Source: Caballeronia sp. SEWSISQ10-4 2 (lineage in GTDB: Bacteria > Pseudomonadota > Gammaproteobacteria > Burkholderiales > Burkholderiaceae). From it: a stretch of 64,000 bases of DNA. Positions within the stretch are counted from its first letter, which is position 1, and the number at the start of each line of letters is the position of its first letter. A program made the translations under genes and the position numbers. Location of the stretch: NCBI RefSeq assembly GCF_030464885.1, contig NZ_JALPRJ010000049.1, positions 1 to 64,000 of the forward strand, in the 5' to 3' direction. Under the pieces are notes generated by a model. The model was not told the origin of the DNA. It worked only from the letters and a program-made list of their open reading frames with translations, and searched no databases. Shown in pieces: positions 25,990-35,187 of the stretch.

Positions 25990-27282
25990 ATGCCTTTTGA
26001 CGATCAGCACGACGCGCCCGACACAGCCGGTTCCTCCGACAGCCGGGAGGCGATCTCCCAACGCCGCCGCAAGCTGCTGCTAGGAATTGCTGCCGCGCCG
26101 GCGCTCGCCGCGCCCGCTTTCGCCTTCGGCCAGTCGATGTCGACCGCCCAGGTGAACACGACCAAGCTCGCCGTCACGGATACCGAAGTCACCGTCGGCC
26201 AGCTCCATTCCGCCACGGGCACCATGGCGATCTCCGAGACCGGTTCGATCCAGGCCGAGCGCCTTGCCATCGACCAGATCAACGCAGCGGGCGGCGTGCT
26301 CGGCCGCAAGATCAAGATTATTCAGGAAGATGGCGCGTCCGACTGGCCGACCTTCGCCGAGAAGTCGAAGAAGCTGCTGGAAAACGATCACGTGGCTTGC
26401 GTGTTCGGCTGCTGGACCTCGGCGTCGCGCAAAGCCGTACTGCCGATCTTCGAGCGTGACAACGGCCTGCTGTACTACCCGACCTTCTACGAAGGGCTGG
26501 AGCAATCGAAGAACGTTTTCTATACCGGCCAGGAAGCGACCCAGCAAATTTTGTGGGGGCTGAACTGGGCATCCGAGACGAAGAAAGCCAAGTCGTTTTT
26601 CCTGATCGGCTCGGACTACATCTGGCCGCGCACCTCGAACAAGATTGCGCGCAAACATATTGAAGAACACCTGCACCTGAAGGTGGTCGGCGAAGAGTAC
26701 TATCCGCTCGGTCAGACGAATTTCAACTCGCTTATCAACAAGATCAAGATCGCGAAGCCCGATTGCATCTACGCGATCATCGTCGGCGGTTCGAACGTCG
26801 CGTTCTACAAACAATTGAAAGCAGCCGGCATTACCGCCGACAAACAATTCCTGCTGACCATCTCGGTGACCGAGGACGAGGTGCTTGGCATCGGCGGGGA
26901 AAACTTCGCGGGCTTCTATTCCGCGATGAAGTATTTCGAGTCGCTCGATAACGCCAACAACAAGGCGTTCGTATCCGCGTTCAAGGCGAAGTACGGGCCG
27001 AAATCCGTGATCGGCGACGTCACGCAGGCGGCCTATCTCGGGCCCTGGTTATGGAAGGCCGGGGTCGAGAAAGCAGGCAGCTTCGATGTCGACAAGGTCG
27101 CGGCGGCCTCCGCCGGCATCGAGTTGAAAACAGCGCCCGAAGGTTACGTGAAGATCCACCCGAACCATCACTTGTGGAGCCGGACGCGCATTGGCATGGC
27201 GCAAGCCGATGGGCAGTTCAAGGTGGTCGCGGAGTCGCCGGATCTGATCGAACCGAATCCGTTCCCGAAGGGTTATCAGTAA
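25990..27282 (+). CDS. urtA: Urea/amide ABC transporter binding protein UrtA
   Basis: A 430-residue periplasmic binding protein of the UrtA/FmdD/AmiC type. The N-terminus has a Tat-like signal (QRRRKLLLGIAAAPALAAPAFAFG, about 24-47). The mature chain has VTVGQLHSATGTMAISETG, ACVFGCWTSASRKAVLPIFE and the hallmark NGLLYYPTFYEGLEQSKNVFYTGQEATQQI. It captures urea or short amides for UrtBCDE. ATG 25990 follows GGAGAATG. The operon continues through formamidase, so amide uptake (FmdDEF-like) is an alternative to urea. Confidence 0.9.
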   Translation: MPFDDQHDAPDTAGSSDSREAISQRRRKLLLGIAAAPALAAPAFAFGQSMSTAQVNTTKLAVTDTEVTVGQLHSATGTMAISETGSIQAERLAIDQINAAGGVLGRKIKIIQEDGASDWPTFAEKSKKLLENDHVACVFGCWTSASRKAVLPIFERDNGLLYYPTFYEGLEQSKNVFYTGQEATQQILWGLNWASETKKAKSFFLIGSDYIWPRTSNKIARKHIEEHLHLKVVGEEYYPLGQTNFNSLINKIKIAKPDCIYAIIVGGSNVAFYKQLKAAGITADKQFLLTISVTEDEVLGIGGENFAGFYSAMKYFESLDNANNKAFVSAFKAKYGPKSVIGDVTQAAYLGPWLWKAGVEKAGSFDVDKVAAASAGIELKTAPEGYVKIHPNHHLWSRTRIGMAQADGQFKVVAESPDLIEPNPFPKGYQ

Positions 27283-27349
27283 TCCGTCAGCCCTCTGCGT
27301 GGTGCGCGAACGTGTGCCACGCCCGGCACTTTGCTTGAAGGAACCCGCC

Positions 27350-28267
27350 ATGTCGGCCACCGATATTCTGAACATTACGCTGATGCAAGGCTTCGCCGGC
27401 CTGAGCCTCTTTAGCGTGTTGCTGTTGATGGGCCTCGGCCTCGCGGTGATTTTTGGACAGATGGGCGTCATCAACATGGCGCACGGCGAGTTCATGACCA
27501 TCGGGGCGTACACGGTGTACGTCTTCTCGAAGTGGGCCGAGTCGATGGGCGTTGTCGCCACGAATATGTTCCTGCCGATGGCCATCGTCGCCGCATTCGC
27601 GATTGCATTCGTGTTCGGCTGGATCGTTGAATGGCTGCTGATCCGCCACTTATACCGGCGCCAGCTGGACACGCTGCTCGCTACCTGGGGCCTGAGCCTC
27701 GCGATGCAGCAGATGTTCCGCTCGACCTTCGGTCCGAAGGAGGTCAGCCCGACGCTGCCTGACTGGCTGATGGGATCGTGGTCGCCCGCGCCAGGTCTCG
27801 ACATCCCGATCAACGGGCTGTTCGTGATGTGCCTCGCTATCGTGCTCACGGCAGGTGTGCTGGCAGCCATGTATCGCTCACGCTGGGGTCTGCGGGTGCG
27901 TGCAACCGTCAATAACCGGACGATGGCCAACGCCGCCGGCATCGATACAAAGCGCACTGACCGGCTCACCTTTGCGATCGGCTGCGGCATGGCGGGTGTG
28001 GCGGGCGCGGCGTTCACGACCATCGGTTCGACCGGACCCACGAGCGGGTCGCTGTATATCGTCGACTCGTTCCTCGTTGTCACGTTCGGCGGCGCGGCCA
28101 GCTTGCTCGGCACCGTCGCTTCGGCCTTCGGCATTGCGCAAACCCAGTCGATCAGCGAGTTCTTTCTTACCGGCTCGTCGGCGCGCGTGATTACGTTGCT
28201 GACCGTCGTGCTGATCCTGATGGCGCGTCCGCAGGGACTCTTTGCGTCGAAGGTGCGGCGTGTCTGA
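27350..28267 (+). CDS. urtB: Urea/amide ABC permease UrtB
   Basis: A 305-residue LivH-type permease with about eight transmembrane segments. It opens with ILNITLMQGFAGLSLFSVLLLMGLGLAVIFGQMGVINMAHGEFMTIGAY, typical of UrtB. ATG 27350 follows GAAGGAA; the longer frame from 27299 has no family support. It forms the channel with UrtC. The gap after urtA is 67 bp. Confidence 0.9.
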   Translation: MSATDILNITLMQGFAGLSLFSVLLLMGLGLAVIFGQMGVINMAHGEFMTIGAYTVYVFSKWAESMGVVATNMFLPMAIVAAFAIAFVFGWIVEWLLIRHLYRRQLDTLLATWGLSLAMQQMFRSTFGPKEVSPTLPDWLMGSWSPAPGLDIPINGLFVMCLAIVLTAGVLAAMYRSRWGLRVRATVNNRTMANAAGIDTKRTDRLTFAIGCGMAGVAGAAFTTIGSTGPTSGSLYIVDSFLVVTFGGAASLLGTVASAFGIAQTQSISEFFLTGSSARVITLLTVVLILMARPQGLFASKVRRV

Positions 28268-28304
28268 GCCTGCTGAATCCGTCCCCCTCTCACCGGAGTT
28301 CGCC

Positions 28305-29477
28305 ATGAACCGCGTTACCGATTCGCCGCCCGCTCCCGCTCCATCGCGAATGGCAGCGCTGCGCGACTGGCTCGCTTACAGAGGCTTCGGCAGCTTCGTG
28401 CTGCTTGCGCTTGTATTACTGGTGGTCATGCCGTTGATGCTCGACGTGTTCCGTCTCAACCTGGTAGGCAAGTACCTGACCTATGCATTCGTCGCCATCG
28501 GCCTCGTCATGGCCTGGGGTTATGCGGGTGTGCTGAGTCTCGGCCAAGGGGTGTTCTTCGGGCTCGGCGGCTACTGCATGGCGATGTTTCTCAAGCTCGA
28601 AGCATCGGACCCGGTCAGCACGAAAATCCAGTCGACGCCCGGCATCCCCGACTTCATGGACTGGAACCAGCTTAAAGCGTTGCCGTGGTTCTGGAAGCCC
28701 TTCGAGCACTTGCCTTTCGCGATCGCGGCGGTGCTGATTATCCCGACGGCGCTCGCCTTCGTGATCGGCTTTGCGATGTTCAAGCGGCGCGTAGGCGGTG
28801 TCTACTTCGCGATCATCACGCAAGCTATCGCGCTGATTCTCTCGGTGCTGATCATCGGCCAGCAGGGGTATACGGGCGGCGTGAACGGCATCACCGACCT
28901 GAAGACGATGCTCGGCTGGGACATCCGTCCCGACTCCGCGAAGATCGTCCTGTACTTCGTCAATGCCGTGCTCCTGCTGCTCGCCATCCTGTTCTGCCGG
29001 CTGGTGCAGACAAGCAAACTCGGCACGCTACTGCTCGCGATGCGCGACAAGGAAGACCGCGTGCGGTTCTCCGGCTACGACGTCGCCATGTTCAAGGTCT
29101 TCGCGTTCTGCCTCGCTGCGCTGCTCTCGGCTATCGGCGGCGCGATGTTCACGCTGCAGGTCGGGTTCATGTCGCCGTCGTTCGTCGGCATCGTGCCGTC
29201 GGTCGAGATGGTGATCTATGCGGCCGTCGGTGGGCGCATGTCGCTGGTGGGTGCTGTGTACGGCACCCTGCTCGTGAACTTTGGCCGGACGTATTTCTCC
29301 GAGAGCTTTCCGAACCTGTGGCTGCTGTTGATGGCGGCACTTTACATAGGCGTGGTGATGGCGTTCCCCGATGGTCTTGCGGGCTTGTACGAGGCGCATG
29401 TGAAGCCGCGTATCGCTTCAGTCTTGCGCCGTGTCGGCCGGAATGGCCGCAGCCGTTCCACCCTCGGGAGCCCGTGA
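28305..29477 (+). CDS. urtC: Urea/amide ABC permease UrtC
   Basis: A 390-residue LivM-type permease, longer than LivM as UrtC proteins are. It contains AWGYAGVLSLGQGVFFGLGGYCMAMFLK and a periplasmic loop (ASDPVSTKIQSTPGIPDFMDWNQLKALPWFW) specific to the UrtC group. ATG 28305 follows CCGGAG. Its stop overlaps the urtD start by one base (TGATG). Confidence 0.9.
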   Translation: MNRVTDSPPAPAPSRMAALRDWLAYRGFGSFVLLALVLLVVMPLMLDVFRLNLVGKYLTYAFVAIGLVMAWGYAGVLSLGQGVFFGLGGYCMAMFLKLEASDPVSTKIQSTPGIPDFMDWNQLKALPWFWKPFEHLPFAIAAVLIIPTALAFVIGFAMFKRRVGGVYFAIITQAIALILSVLIIGQQGYTGGVNGITDLKTMLGWDIRPDSAKIVLYFVNAVLLLLAILFCRLVQTSKLGTLLLAMRDKEDRVRFSGYDVAMFKVFAFCLAALLSAIGGAMFTLQVGFMSPSFVGIVPSVEMVIYAAVGGRMSLVGAVYGTLLVNFGRTYFSESFPNLWLLLMAALYIGVVMAFPDGLAGLYEAHVKPRIASVLRRVGRNGRSRSTLGSP

Positions 29478-30220
29478 TGAGCAATACCGACTTCCTGCTG
29501 GCGGTCGAAGACCTGAGTGTGTCTTTCGACGGTTTTAAAGCCATCGATGCCCTCAATCTCTACGTGGACCGCGGCGAATTGCGCGTCGTGATCGGACCCA
29601 ACGGCGCGGGCAAGACCACCCTGCTCGACCTGATCTGCGGACGCACAGCGGCAAGCAGCGGTTCGATCAAGTTCAAGAACGTAGAGATGACGTCGATGGC
29701 CGAGTTTCGCATCGTGCGGGCGGGTATCGGGCGCAAGTTCCAGACGCCGTCCATCTATGAAAACCTGAGCGTGTTCCAGAATCTGGAGGTGTCGTTTCCG
29801 CGTGGACGTGGTGTGTTTGGGGCACTGGCGTTCCGCTGTACAGCCGATGTTCGCGAGCGAGTGCAGGAGGTAGCCGAGGAGATCGGGCTCGCTGCGTTGC
29901 TGCCGACCGAAGCCGGCCTGTTGTCGCACGGGCAGAAGCAGTGGCTTGAGATCGGCATGCTGCTGATGCAGGATCCTGAGCTGTTGATGCTCGATGAACC
30001 CATCGCTGGAATGAGTGTGCGTGAGCGTGAGATCACTGCCGAGTTGCTGACGAAGATCTGCCAGAACCGGTCGATGATCGTCATCGAACACGACATGGAG
30101 TTCGTCGCACGGATCGCGCACAAGGTCACCGTGATGCATCAGGGGAAGATCCTCGCCGAAGGTCCGATGGAACAGGTGCAGAACGACCCGCGCGTGATCG
30201 ATGTGTATCTGGGACATTGA
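29477..30220 (+). CDS. urtD: Urea/amide ABC ATPase UrtD
   Basis: A 247-residue LivG-type ATPase. Walker A is GPNGAGKTT, Walker B LLMLDEPIAGMS, and the switch His is in IVIEHDMEFV. The UrtD-specific stretch FQTPSIYENLSVFQNLEVSFP is present. The signature loop reads LLSHGQKQWLEIGM, where LSHGQ replaces the usual LSGGQ, as recalled for UrtD. The start at 29477 shares a base with the urtC stop. Confidence 0.9.
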   Translation: MSNTDFLLAVEDLSVSFDGFKAIDALNLYVDRGELRVVIGPNGAGKTTLLDLICGRTAASSGSIKFKNVEMTSMAEFRIVRAGIGRKFQTPSIYENLSVFQNLEVSFPRGRGVFGALAFRCTADVRERVQEVAEEIGLAALLPTEAGLLSHGQKQWLEIGMLLMQDPELLMLDEPIAGMSVREREITAELLTKICQNRSMIVIEHDMEFVARIAHKVTVMHQGKILAEGPMEQVQNDPRVIDVYLGH

Positions 30221-30233
30221 GGAGACAACGACC

Positions 30234-30923
30234 ATGTTGCACGTTAAAGACGTATTCGTTAGCTACGGACAAAGCGAGGCGCTGCACGGGGTCTCGTTCG
30301 AAGCTGCCCGCAACGAGATCGTGGCGATCATGGGCCGCAACGGCATGGGCAAGACCACGCTCTTCAAGGCGCTGATGGGCGTGCTGCCCGTAAAAGGTGG
30401 CGCGATAGAACTGGACGGCGCGGATGTTTCGAAGGATGAAAGCTTTCGGCGTGTGGCCAAAGGACTTGCTTACGTGCCTCAGGGACGGCAGATATTTTCA
30501 TCGCTGAGCGTGGAGGAGAATATTCGCACCGGCATGGAGCAGGTTAGATCGCGAAGGATTCCGGACGAAATATATGCCCTCTTTCCGGTGCTCTACGAAA
30601 TGCGCAATCGCAAGGGCGGCAACCTGTCCGGCGGGCAACAACAGCAGCTTGCCATCGCCCGGGCGCTCGTCAGCGAGCCCAAGGTCCTGCTGCTCGACGA
30701 ACCCACCGAAGGTATTCAACCTTCGGTCATCAAGGACATCGCACGAGCGCTGCACGAGATCCGCAAGCTGCGCGAGATCACCATCGTTGTGTCCGAGCAG
30801 GTCCTGAGTTTTGCTATGGACGTGGCGGACCGGCTCTTCGTGATCGAAAGCGGTCGGCTGGTCCATGAAAGCCCACGCGACGCCACCGATACCGCCCGCA
30901 TCCGGCAATTCCTGTCCGTTTGA
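30234..30923 (+). CDS. urtE: Urea/amide ABC ATPase UrtE
   Basis: A 229-residue LivF-type ATPase. It has Walker A GRNGMGKTT, LAYVPQGRQIFSSLSVEENI, signature LSGGQQQQL and Walker B VLLLDEPTEGIQPS, with the EGIQPS form characteristic of UrtE. ATG 30234 follows GAGGAGA, 13 bp after urtD. It completes the importer. Confidence 0.9.
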   Translation: MLHVKDVFVSYGQSEALHGVSFEAARNEIVAIMGRNGMGKTTLFKALMGVLPVKGGAIELDGADVSKDESFRRVAKGLAYVPQGRQIFSSLSVEENIRTGMEQVRSRRIPDEIYALFPVLYEMRNRKGGNLSGGQQQQLAIARALVSEPKVLLLDEPTEGIQPSVIKDIARALHEIRKLREITIVVSEQVLSFAMDVADRLFVIESGRLVHESPRDATDTARIRQFLSV

Positions 30924-30986
30924 CGCGGGTTTGACGAGCAGGCCATTTGTTCGCCGGTGCAGCCGGTACTTATAAAGGAGAGTTAC

Positions 30987-32216
30987 ATGCCCGATACGCT
31001 TATCAAGGTCGACCTGAACCAGTCCGCTTTCGACAACGAGCAGGTTCACAACCGCTGGCATCCGGACATTCCGATGGCATGCTGGGTCAAACCCGGCGAC
31101 GACTTCGTGCTCGAGACCTACGACTGGACCGGCGGTTTCATCAAGAACAACGATTCCGCCGATGACGTGCGCGACATCGACTTGTCCATCGTCCATTTTC
31201 TCTCTGGACCCGTAGGCGTTCACGGTGCCGAGGCAGGCGATCTGCTGGTGGTGGACCTCCTCGACATCGGCACCAAGGCGGACAGCCAGTGGGGGTTCAA
31301 TGGCTTTTTCTCAAAGCAGAACGGCGGCGGTTTTCTCACCGAGCATTTCCCGCATGCGCAGAAAAGTATCTGGGATTTTCACGGACTTTTCACCGACTCA
31401 CGTCACATTCCCGGCGTCAGTTTTGCGGGGCTGATCCATCCGGGTTTGATCGGTTGCCTGCCGGACCCGGAGCTACTTGAAACCTGGAACGATCGCGAGA
31501 TTGGTTTTATCGCGACGCAACCTGACCGGGTCCCGCCGCTGGCAAATGCGCCGTTCGCGCCGACCGCGCACATGGGCAAGCTGCAAGGCGCCGCGCGCGA
31601 TACCGCGGCTGCGACCGGTGCGCGTACCGTGCCGCCGCGCGAGCACGGCGGCAATTGCGACATCAAGGATCTATCGCGTGGCTCGAAGATCTACTTCCCG
31701 GTGTACGTGGATGGCGCGGGCCTCTCGGTAGGCGACCTGCATTTCAGCCAGGGAGATGGTGAAATCACGTTCTGCGGCGCGATTGAAATGGCCGGCTGGG
31801 TGCACATGAAAGTGGACCTGATCAAAGGCGGCATGGCGAAATACGGCATCAAGAATCCGATCTTCAAGCCGAGTCCGATCACGCCCCACTACAACGACTA
31901 CCTGATCTTCGAAGGCATTTCCGTCGATGAAGCCGGCCAGCAGCATTACCTCGATGTACACGTGGCGTATCGGCAGGCGTGCCTGAATGCGATCGAATAC
32001 ATGACCAAGTTCGGCTACTCGCGCGCGCAGGCTTATTCGATACTCGGCACGGCGCCGGTGCAGGGGCATATCAGCGGAGTTGTCGATATCCCGAATGCCT
32101 GTGCAACCCTATGGCTGCCGACGCAAATCTTCGACTTCGATATCAGCCCGAATGCTGCCGGACCGATCAAGCATGTCAAGGGAGGAATAGACCTGCCGTT
32201 GTCGCTGGATCTCTAG
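30987..32216 (+). CDS. fmdA: Formamidase FmdA
   Basis: A 409-residue acetamidase/formamidase-family enzyme, the normal length for FmdA. Landmarks are NRWHPDIPMACWVKPGDDFVLETYDWTGG, GVSFAGLIHPGLIG, PPREHGGNCDIKDLSRGSKIYFPVYV and GLSVGDLHFSQGDGEITFCGAIE. It hydrolyses formamide to formate and ammonia in the cytoplasm. ATG 30987 follows AAGGAGAG, 63 bp after urtE. Placed last but one in the urt operon, it explains the importer as a route for formamide or related amides. Confidence 0.92.
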   Translation: MPDTLIKVDLNQSAFDNEQVHNRWHPDIPMACWVKPGDDFVLETYDWTGGFIKNNDSADDVRDIDLSIVHFLSGPVGVHGAEAGDLLVVDLLDIGTKADSQWGFNGFFSKQNGGGFLTEHFPHAQKSIWDFHGLFTDSRHIPGVSFAGLIHPGLIGCLPDPELLETWNDREIGFIATQPDRVPPLANAPFAPTAHMGKLQGAARDTAAATGARTVPPREHGGNCDIKDLSRGSKIYFPVYVDGAGLSVGDLHFSQGDGEITFCGAIEMAGWVHMKVDLIKGGMAKYGIKNPIFKPSPITPHYNDYLIFEGISVDEAGQQHYLDVHVAYRQACLNAIEYMTKFGYSRAQAYSILGTAPVQGHISGVVDIPNACATLWLPTQIFDFDISPNAAGPIKHVKGGIDLPLSLDL

Positions 32217-32283
32217 CCGATCATTTTGAATGCGGTCCCGGCTTGCGGGGGCAATCCGGGAATCGCGAAAACGAGGACATGAC

Positions 32284-32610
32284 ATGCCGACGTATGAATA
32301 CGAATGTGCTTTCTGCGGTCCCTTCGACGCAAGGCGTGCCATGGCCGAGCGCGACACGCCCGCAAGCTGCCCCTCGTGCGAAACCTTTTCAGCCCGGGTC
32401 ATACGCAGCGCGCCGCAGTTGTCCTCGCTTGGCCAGACAACGCGATCAGCACATGCAGTAAACGAACGCTCGTCCCATGAACCCGTTCGCTCGTCTGCTC
32501 ACGGTGCGGGGTGTGGTTGCTGCTCGGGCAAGATCAAACTGCCGCGCTCGGCCGAGGCGCAAGCGGCACCGCGTACAGCCGGTGGCCGGCCGTGGATGAT
32601 CAGCCACTAG
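32284..32610 (+). CDS. fmdB: FmdB-family zinc-ribbon protein
   Basis: A 108-residue protein starting MPTYEYECAFCGPF, the standard FmdB opening, with two CxxC knuckles (C8/C11 and C29/C32) that form a zinc ribbon. FmdB is described as a putative regulator of amidase genes. The C-terminal half is low-complexity and carries an extra cysteine cluster (GCGCCSGK). ATG 32284 is 67 bp after fmdA, and the gene converges with lysE 16 bp away. Confidence 0.85.
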   Translation: MPTYEYECAFCGPFDARRAMAERDTPASCPSCETFSARVIRSAPQLSSLGQTTRSAHAVNERSSHEPVRSSAHGAGCGCCSGKIKLPRSAEAQAAPRTAGGRPWMISH

Positions 32611-32626
32611 GCACGCAAAGCGGCCA

Positions 32627-33265
32627 TCAGATACCCGCTTTATGCGCGGTGAAAATCAATCGCAGACCGAGCAAGGTAATAGCGCCCGCTGCAACACGAT
32701 CGATCCATTTCTTTGCGCGCAGATAAACCTCACGCGGACGGCGGCTTGAAAAGCACAACGCGACAACGGTGTACCACCCTGCTTCTATTGCGAAGATCAT
32801 GGGCGGCAAGAGCAGATAACACCAGAGCGGCGGATGCTGCGGCAACAGGGCAGCGAAGATACTGCCGTACCAGATGGCCGTCTTGGGATTGCTCAGTTGC
32901 GTAGTGAGACCGATCCAGAACGACTTACGCAAGTTGTGGTTTTGCGCGTCACGCCCGTCGTCCACGACCAACGGGCTGGATGCTCCGCGCCAGATCTTCG
33001 AGGCGATGTAGATCAGGTAGAGCCCGCCGGCAACTTTCAGCCCGACATAGAGCCATTCAACGGCCGACAGCAGCGTATAAAGCCCGGCAAGCGCAATCCC
33101 GCTGAAGAAGACTCCGCCAACGCCCATGCCCAGTGCGGTCGCGAGTCCATCGGACCGGGACAAACCGATTGCGTTGCGCGCAACCAGCACGAAGCTCGGA
33201 CCGGGACTTATCGCGCCCACTAATAGCGCGGCAAGAATGGCTGCAACGGCGGCTAAGGCGGTCAT
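32627..33265 (-). CDS. LysE/RhtB-family exporter
   Basis: A 212-residue inner-membrane protein with about six helices. The N-terminal LLVGAISPGPSFVLVARNAIGLSRSDGLATALGMGVG and the KIWRGA and LTTQLSNPKTAIW motifs are typical of LysE/RhtB amino-acid or homoserine-lactone exporters. It lies 101 bp downstream of dgdA on the same strand, so it could relieve accumulation of amino acids such as 2-aminoisobutyrate or alanine; the substrate is inferred. Confidence 0.85.
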   Translation of the reverse strand: MTALAAVAAILAALLVGAISPGPSFVLVARNAIGLSRSDGLATALGMGVGGVFFSGIALAGLYTLLSAVEWLYVGLKVAGGLYLIYIASKIWRGASSPLVVDDGRDAQNHNLRKSFWIGLTTQLSNPKTAIWYGSIFAALLPQHPPLWCYLLLPPMIFAIEAGWYTVVALCFSSRRPREVYLRAKKWIDRVAAGAITLLGLRLIFTAHKAGI

Positions 33266-33366
33266 CGGCGTTCTCCTGGAAGTCGTGGTGAAGGGTGCGA
33301 TTTCTAGAAAATAACACGAGCGGACGGGGGCGTGTGTTTAGACCCGTCCTGCTGCGCTCGAGCCTC

Positions 33367-34674
33367 CTAGGCCCTCAGACTTCCTGCAATAGCATCCTGC
33401 AGGATCGTCAACGCGCTATCTATCTCTGTCTCGCTGATAGTCAACGGCGGCGCGAGCCTGAACACCCCGCCGAAGCCCGGCAATTGCACAATGTTCATAT
33501 GCAGCCCGAGTTCGAGGCAGCGCTGCGTGATCGCGCCGGAAAGCTCAGGCGCGGCCGATTTTGTTTCCCTGTCGCCGACAATTTCTATCCCGAGCATCAG
33601 GCCTCGTCCACGCACGTCGCCGATGCAATCGAAACGGCTTTGCAGCGATTTGAGCCCTTCATACAGCCTTGCGCCGACGACCGTGGCGCGCCTGACCAAA
33701 TTATCCCTCTCGACAATATCGATGACCTTGAGCCCGACGGCAGCGGGCATCGGATCGGAAACGTGGGTCGTGTAGAACAGGAAACCGCGCTCATGGCAAC
33801 GCGCCTCGATCTCAAGCGTCGTCAGTACGGCGGCCAGCGGTATGCCTGCGCCAAGCGTCTTCGATAACGTCAGGATGTCGGGCACCACTCCGTCGCGTTC
33901 GCACGCGAACATCGTGCCGGTGCGCCCAAGGCCCGTTTGCGCTTCGTCGACGATCAGCATCATGCCGCGCGCCGCGCACTTGGCATGCAGCGCGCGCATA
34001 TAGCCCAGCGGCAGTTCGATCAGCCCGCCCGAGCTCAGGATCGGTTCGGCGATAAACGCAGCTAGATTCCCCGTGGACTGCCGGTCAAGCAGGTCGAACG
34101 CGTAATCGAGTTCGGCGGCCCAGTCGTAGGCGCCGTTGTGTTCGAATCGCGGCCGGTATGGATACGGCGCTGGGATCGCGAACGATCCGACGGCCGCGGG
34201 ACCGTAACCCTTGCGCCCGGCGCTATAAGTCGCCGAGGCCGCACCTCCGGTCATGCCATGCCACGACTGCGCGAAACTGACGACCTCGTATTTTCCGGTA
34301 GCGAGTTTTGCCATCCTGAGTGCAGCCTCGTTAGCCTCGGCGCCGGTGCTTAGGAGCAGTGAGCGCTCAAGGCCCTTGGGCGCGATGCCGGCAAGACGCG
34401 TCGCCAGTTCCACAACCGGGCGCGACAGCATGCCGCTGAACAGGTGCGTGAGATTACGCGCGCTCTCTGCAATAACCTCGGCTATTTCCGGATGCGCGTG
34501 GCCCAGTACCGCGCTCATTTGCCCCGACGTGAAATCGAGAATTGCGCGACCCGTCGAATCATAGACATAGCTGCCGCTCGCGCGTTCTATGATCACTGGC
34601 GAAAACGAGCCGCCGTAACGGATCAAATGGCGTTGAGCGTCTGACCAGAACTGCGAGTCTGATTGAGCCGGCAT
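33367..34674 (-). CDS. dgdA: 2,2-dialkylglycine decarboxylase
   Basis: A 435-residue class III PLP aminotransferase-fold enzyme that agrees closely with the recalled Burkholderia cepacia DgdA. Conserved stretches include ILDFTSGQMSAVLGH, LFSGMLSRPVV, FAQSWHGMTG, AFIAEPILSSGG and the Schiff-base lysine K272 in LTLSKTLGAG, at the same number as in B. cepacia. It decarboxylates dialkylglycines such as 2-aminoisobutyrate and transaminates the result onto pyruvate. In B. cepacia a LysR gene dgdR is divergent; none is present here. ATG 34674 is 9 bp after a small possible ORF. Confidence 0.93.
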   Translation of the reverse strand: MPAQSDSQFWSDAQRHLIRYGGSFSPVIIERASGSYVYDSTGRAILDFTSGQMSAVLGHAHPEIAEVIAESARNLTHLFSGMLSRPVVELATRLAGIAPKGLERSLLLSTGAEANEAALRMAKLATGKYEVVSFAQSWHGMTGGAASATYSAGRKGYGPAAVGSFAIPAPYPYRPRFEHNGAYDWAAELDYAFDLLDRQSTGNLAAFIAEPILSSGGLIELPLGYMRALHAKCAARGMMLIVDEAQTGLGRTGTMFACERDGVVPDILTLSKTLGAGIPLAAVLTTLEIEARCHERGFLFYTTHVSDPMPAAVGLKVIDIVERDNLVRRATVVGARLYEGLKSLQSRFDCIGDVRGRGLMLGIEIVGDRETKSAAPELSGAITQRCLELGLHMNIVQLPGFGGVFRLAPPLTISETEIDSALTILQDAIAGSLRA

Positions 34675-34683
34675 GGATGAGCC

Positions 34684-34854
34684 TCACGAAAGTTGGATAT
34701 GGTGGGTTGGCATCGCGCCTTCGGCGTCCAGCGCGAAGACGAGCGCTTGCGCACTTGCCGCGGCGTGACGTCTCGCCGCGCGCCAGCTTTCGTTGTCGAA
34801 CGCGACCTGAAGATTTCCGGTGTCGTCGCCAGCACGACGAGCCTCATGATCCAT
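34684..34854 (-). CDS. Possible 56-residue small protein upstream of dgdA
   Basis: A minus-strand frame, too short for usual gene callers, runs from ATG 34854 to a TGA at 34684, 9 bp before dgdA. The product begins MDHEARRAGDDTGNLQV and is charged and alanine-rich in the middle (RAARRHAAASAQALVFALD). It has no stop for several codons upstream either. AGG lies 5 bases before the ATG. It could be a coupled leader or small partner of dgdA, or simply an open frame in GC-rich DNA. I recognise no family. Confidence 0.35.
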   Translation of the reverse strand: MDHEARRAGDDTGNLQVAFDNESWRAARRHAAASAQALVFALDAEGAMPTHHIQLS

Positions 34855-35017
34855 TTTTGCCTGCGCAACGGTTGAACAAGGGCTCCAGCCTATCAGGTGG
34901 TACGACGCCCAAGCGCTTTTTCCCGTCTCGCCTTTCGCCCACGGCGACCATGATAATCCGACATAAAACGCTCATCTTCGGGCGAGCGTCCCGCGCCGGG
35001 GCCGGCGGTAGTCGGGC

Positions 35018-35146
35018 TTATTGCGCGCTGACCGGCATAAGGTTTCCGCCAGACAATTTGTAGATGGTCACCGGCGCGTCGATCCAGTCCCCCTGATCGT
35101 CGAACTTGACCGGGCCCAGAATGCTCGCGGACAGTGCTTGAGAAAT
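35018..35146 (-). pseudogene. C-terminal remnant of a branched-chain-type ABC binding protein
   Basis: The minus strand encodes about 42 codons ending ILGPVKFDDQGDWIDAPV... and ...TIYKLSGGNLMPVSAQ, then TAA at 35018-35020. The pattern of ILGPVxFDxxGDW followed by YKLxGGxLxPV is how LivK-type periplasmic binding proteins end. An in-frame stop lies immediately upstream (before the ISQALS codons), so the body of the gene is gone. It lies just beyond the class II aldolase and is probably debris of an importer once encoded in the same operon. Confidence 0.6.
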
Positions 35147-35187
35147 TTAAACGCGCACCGTAGCGCTATTGCCCGTAGTCACTGTCC

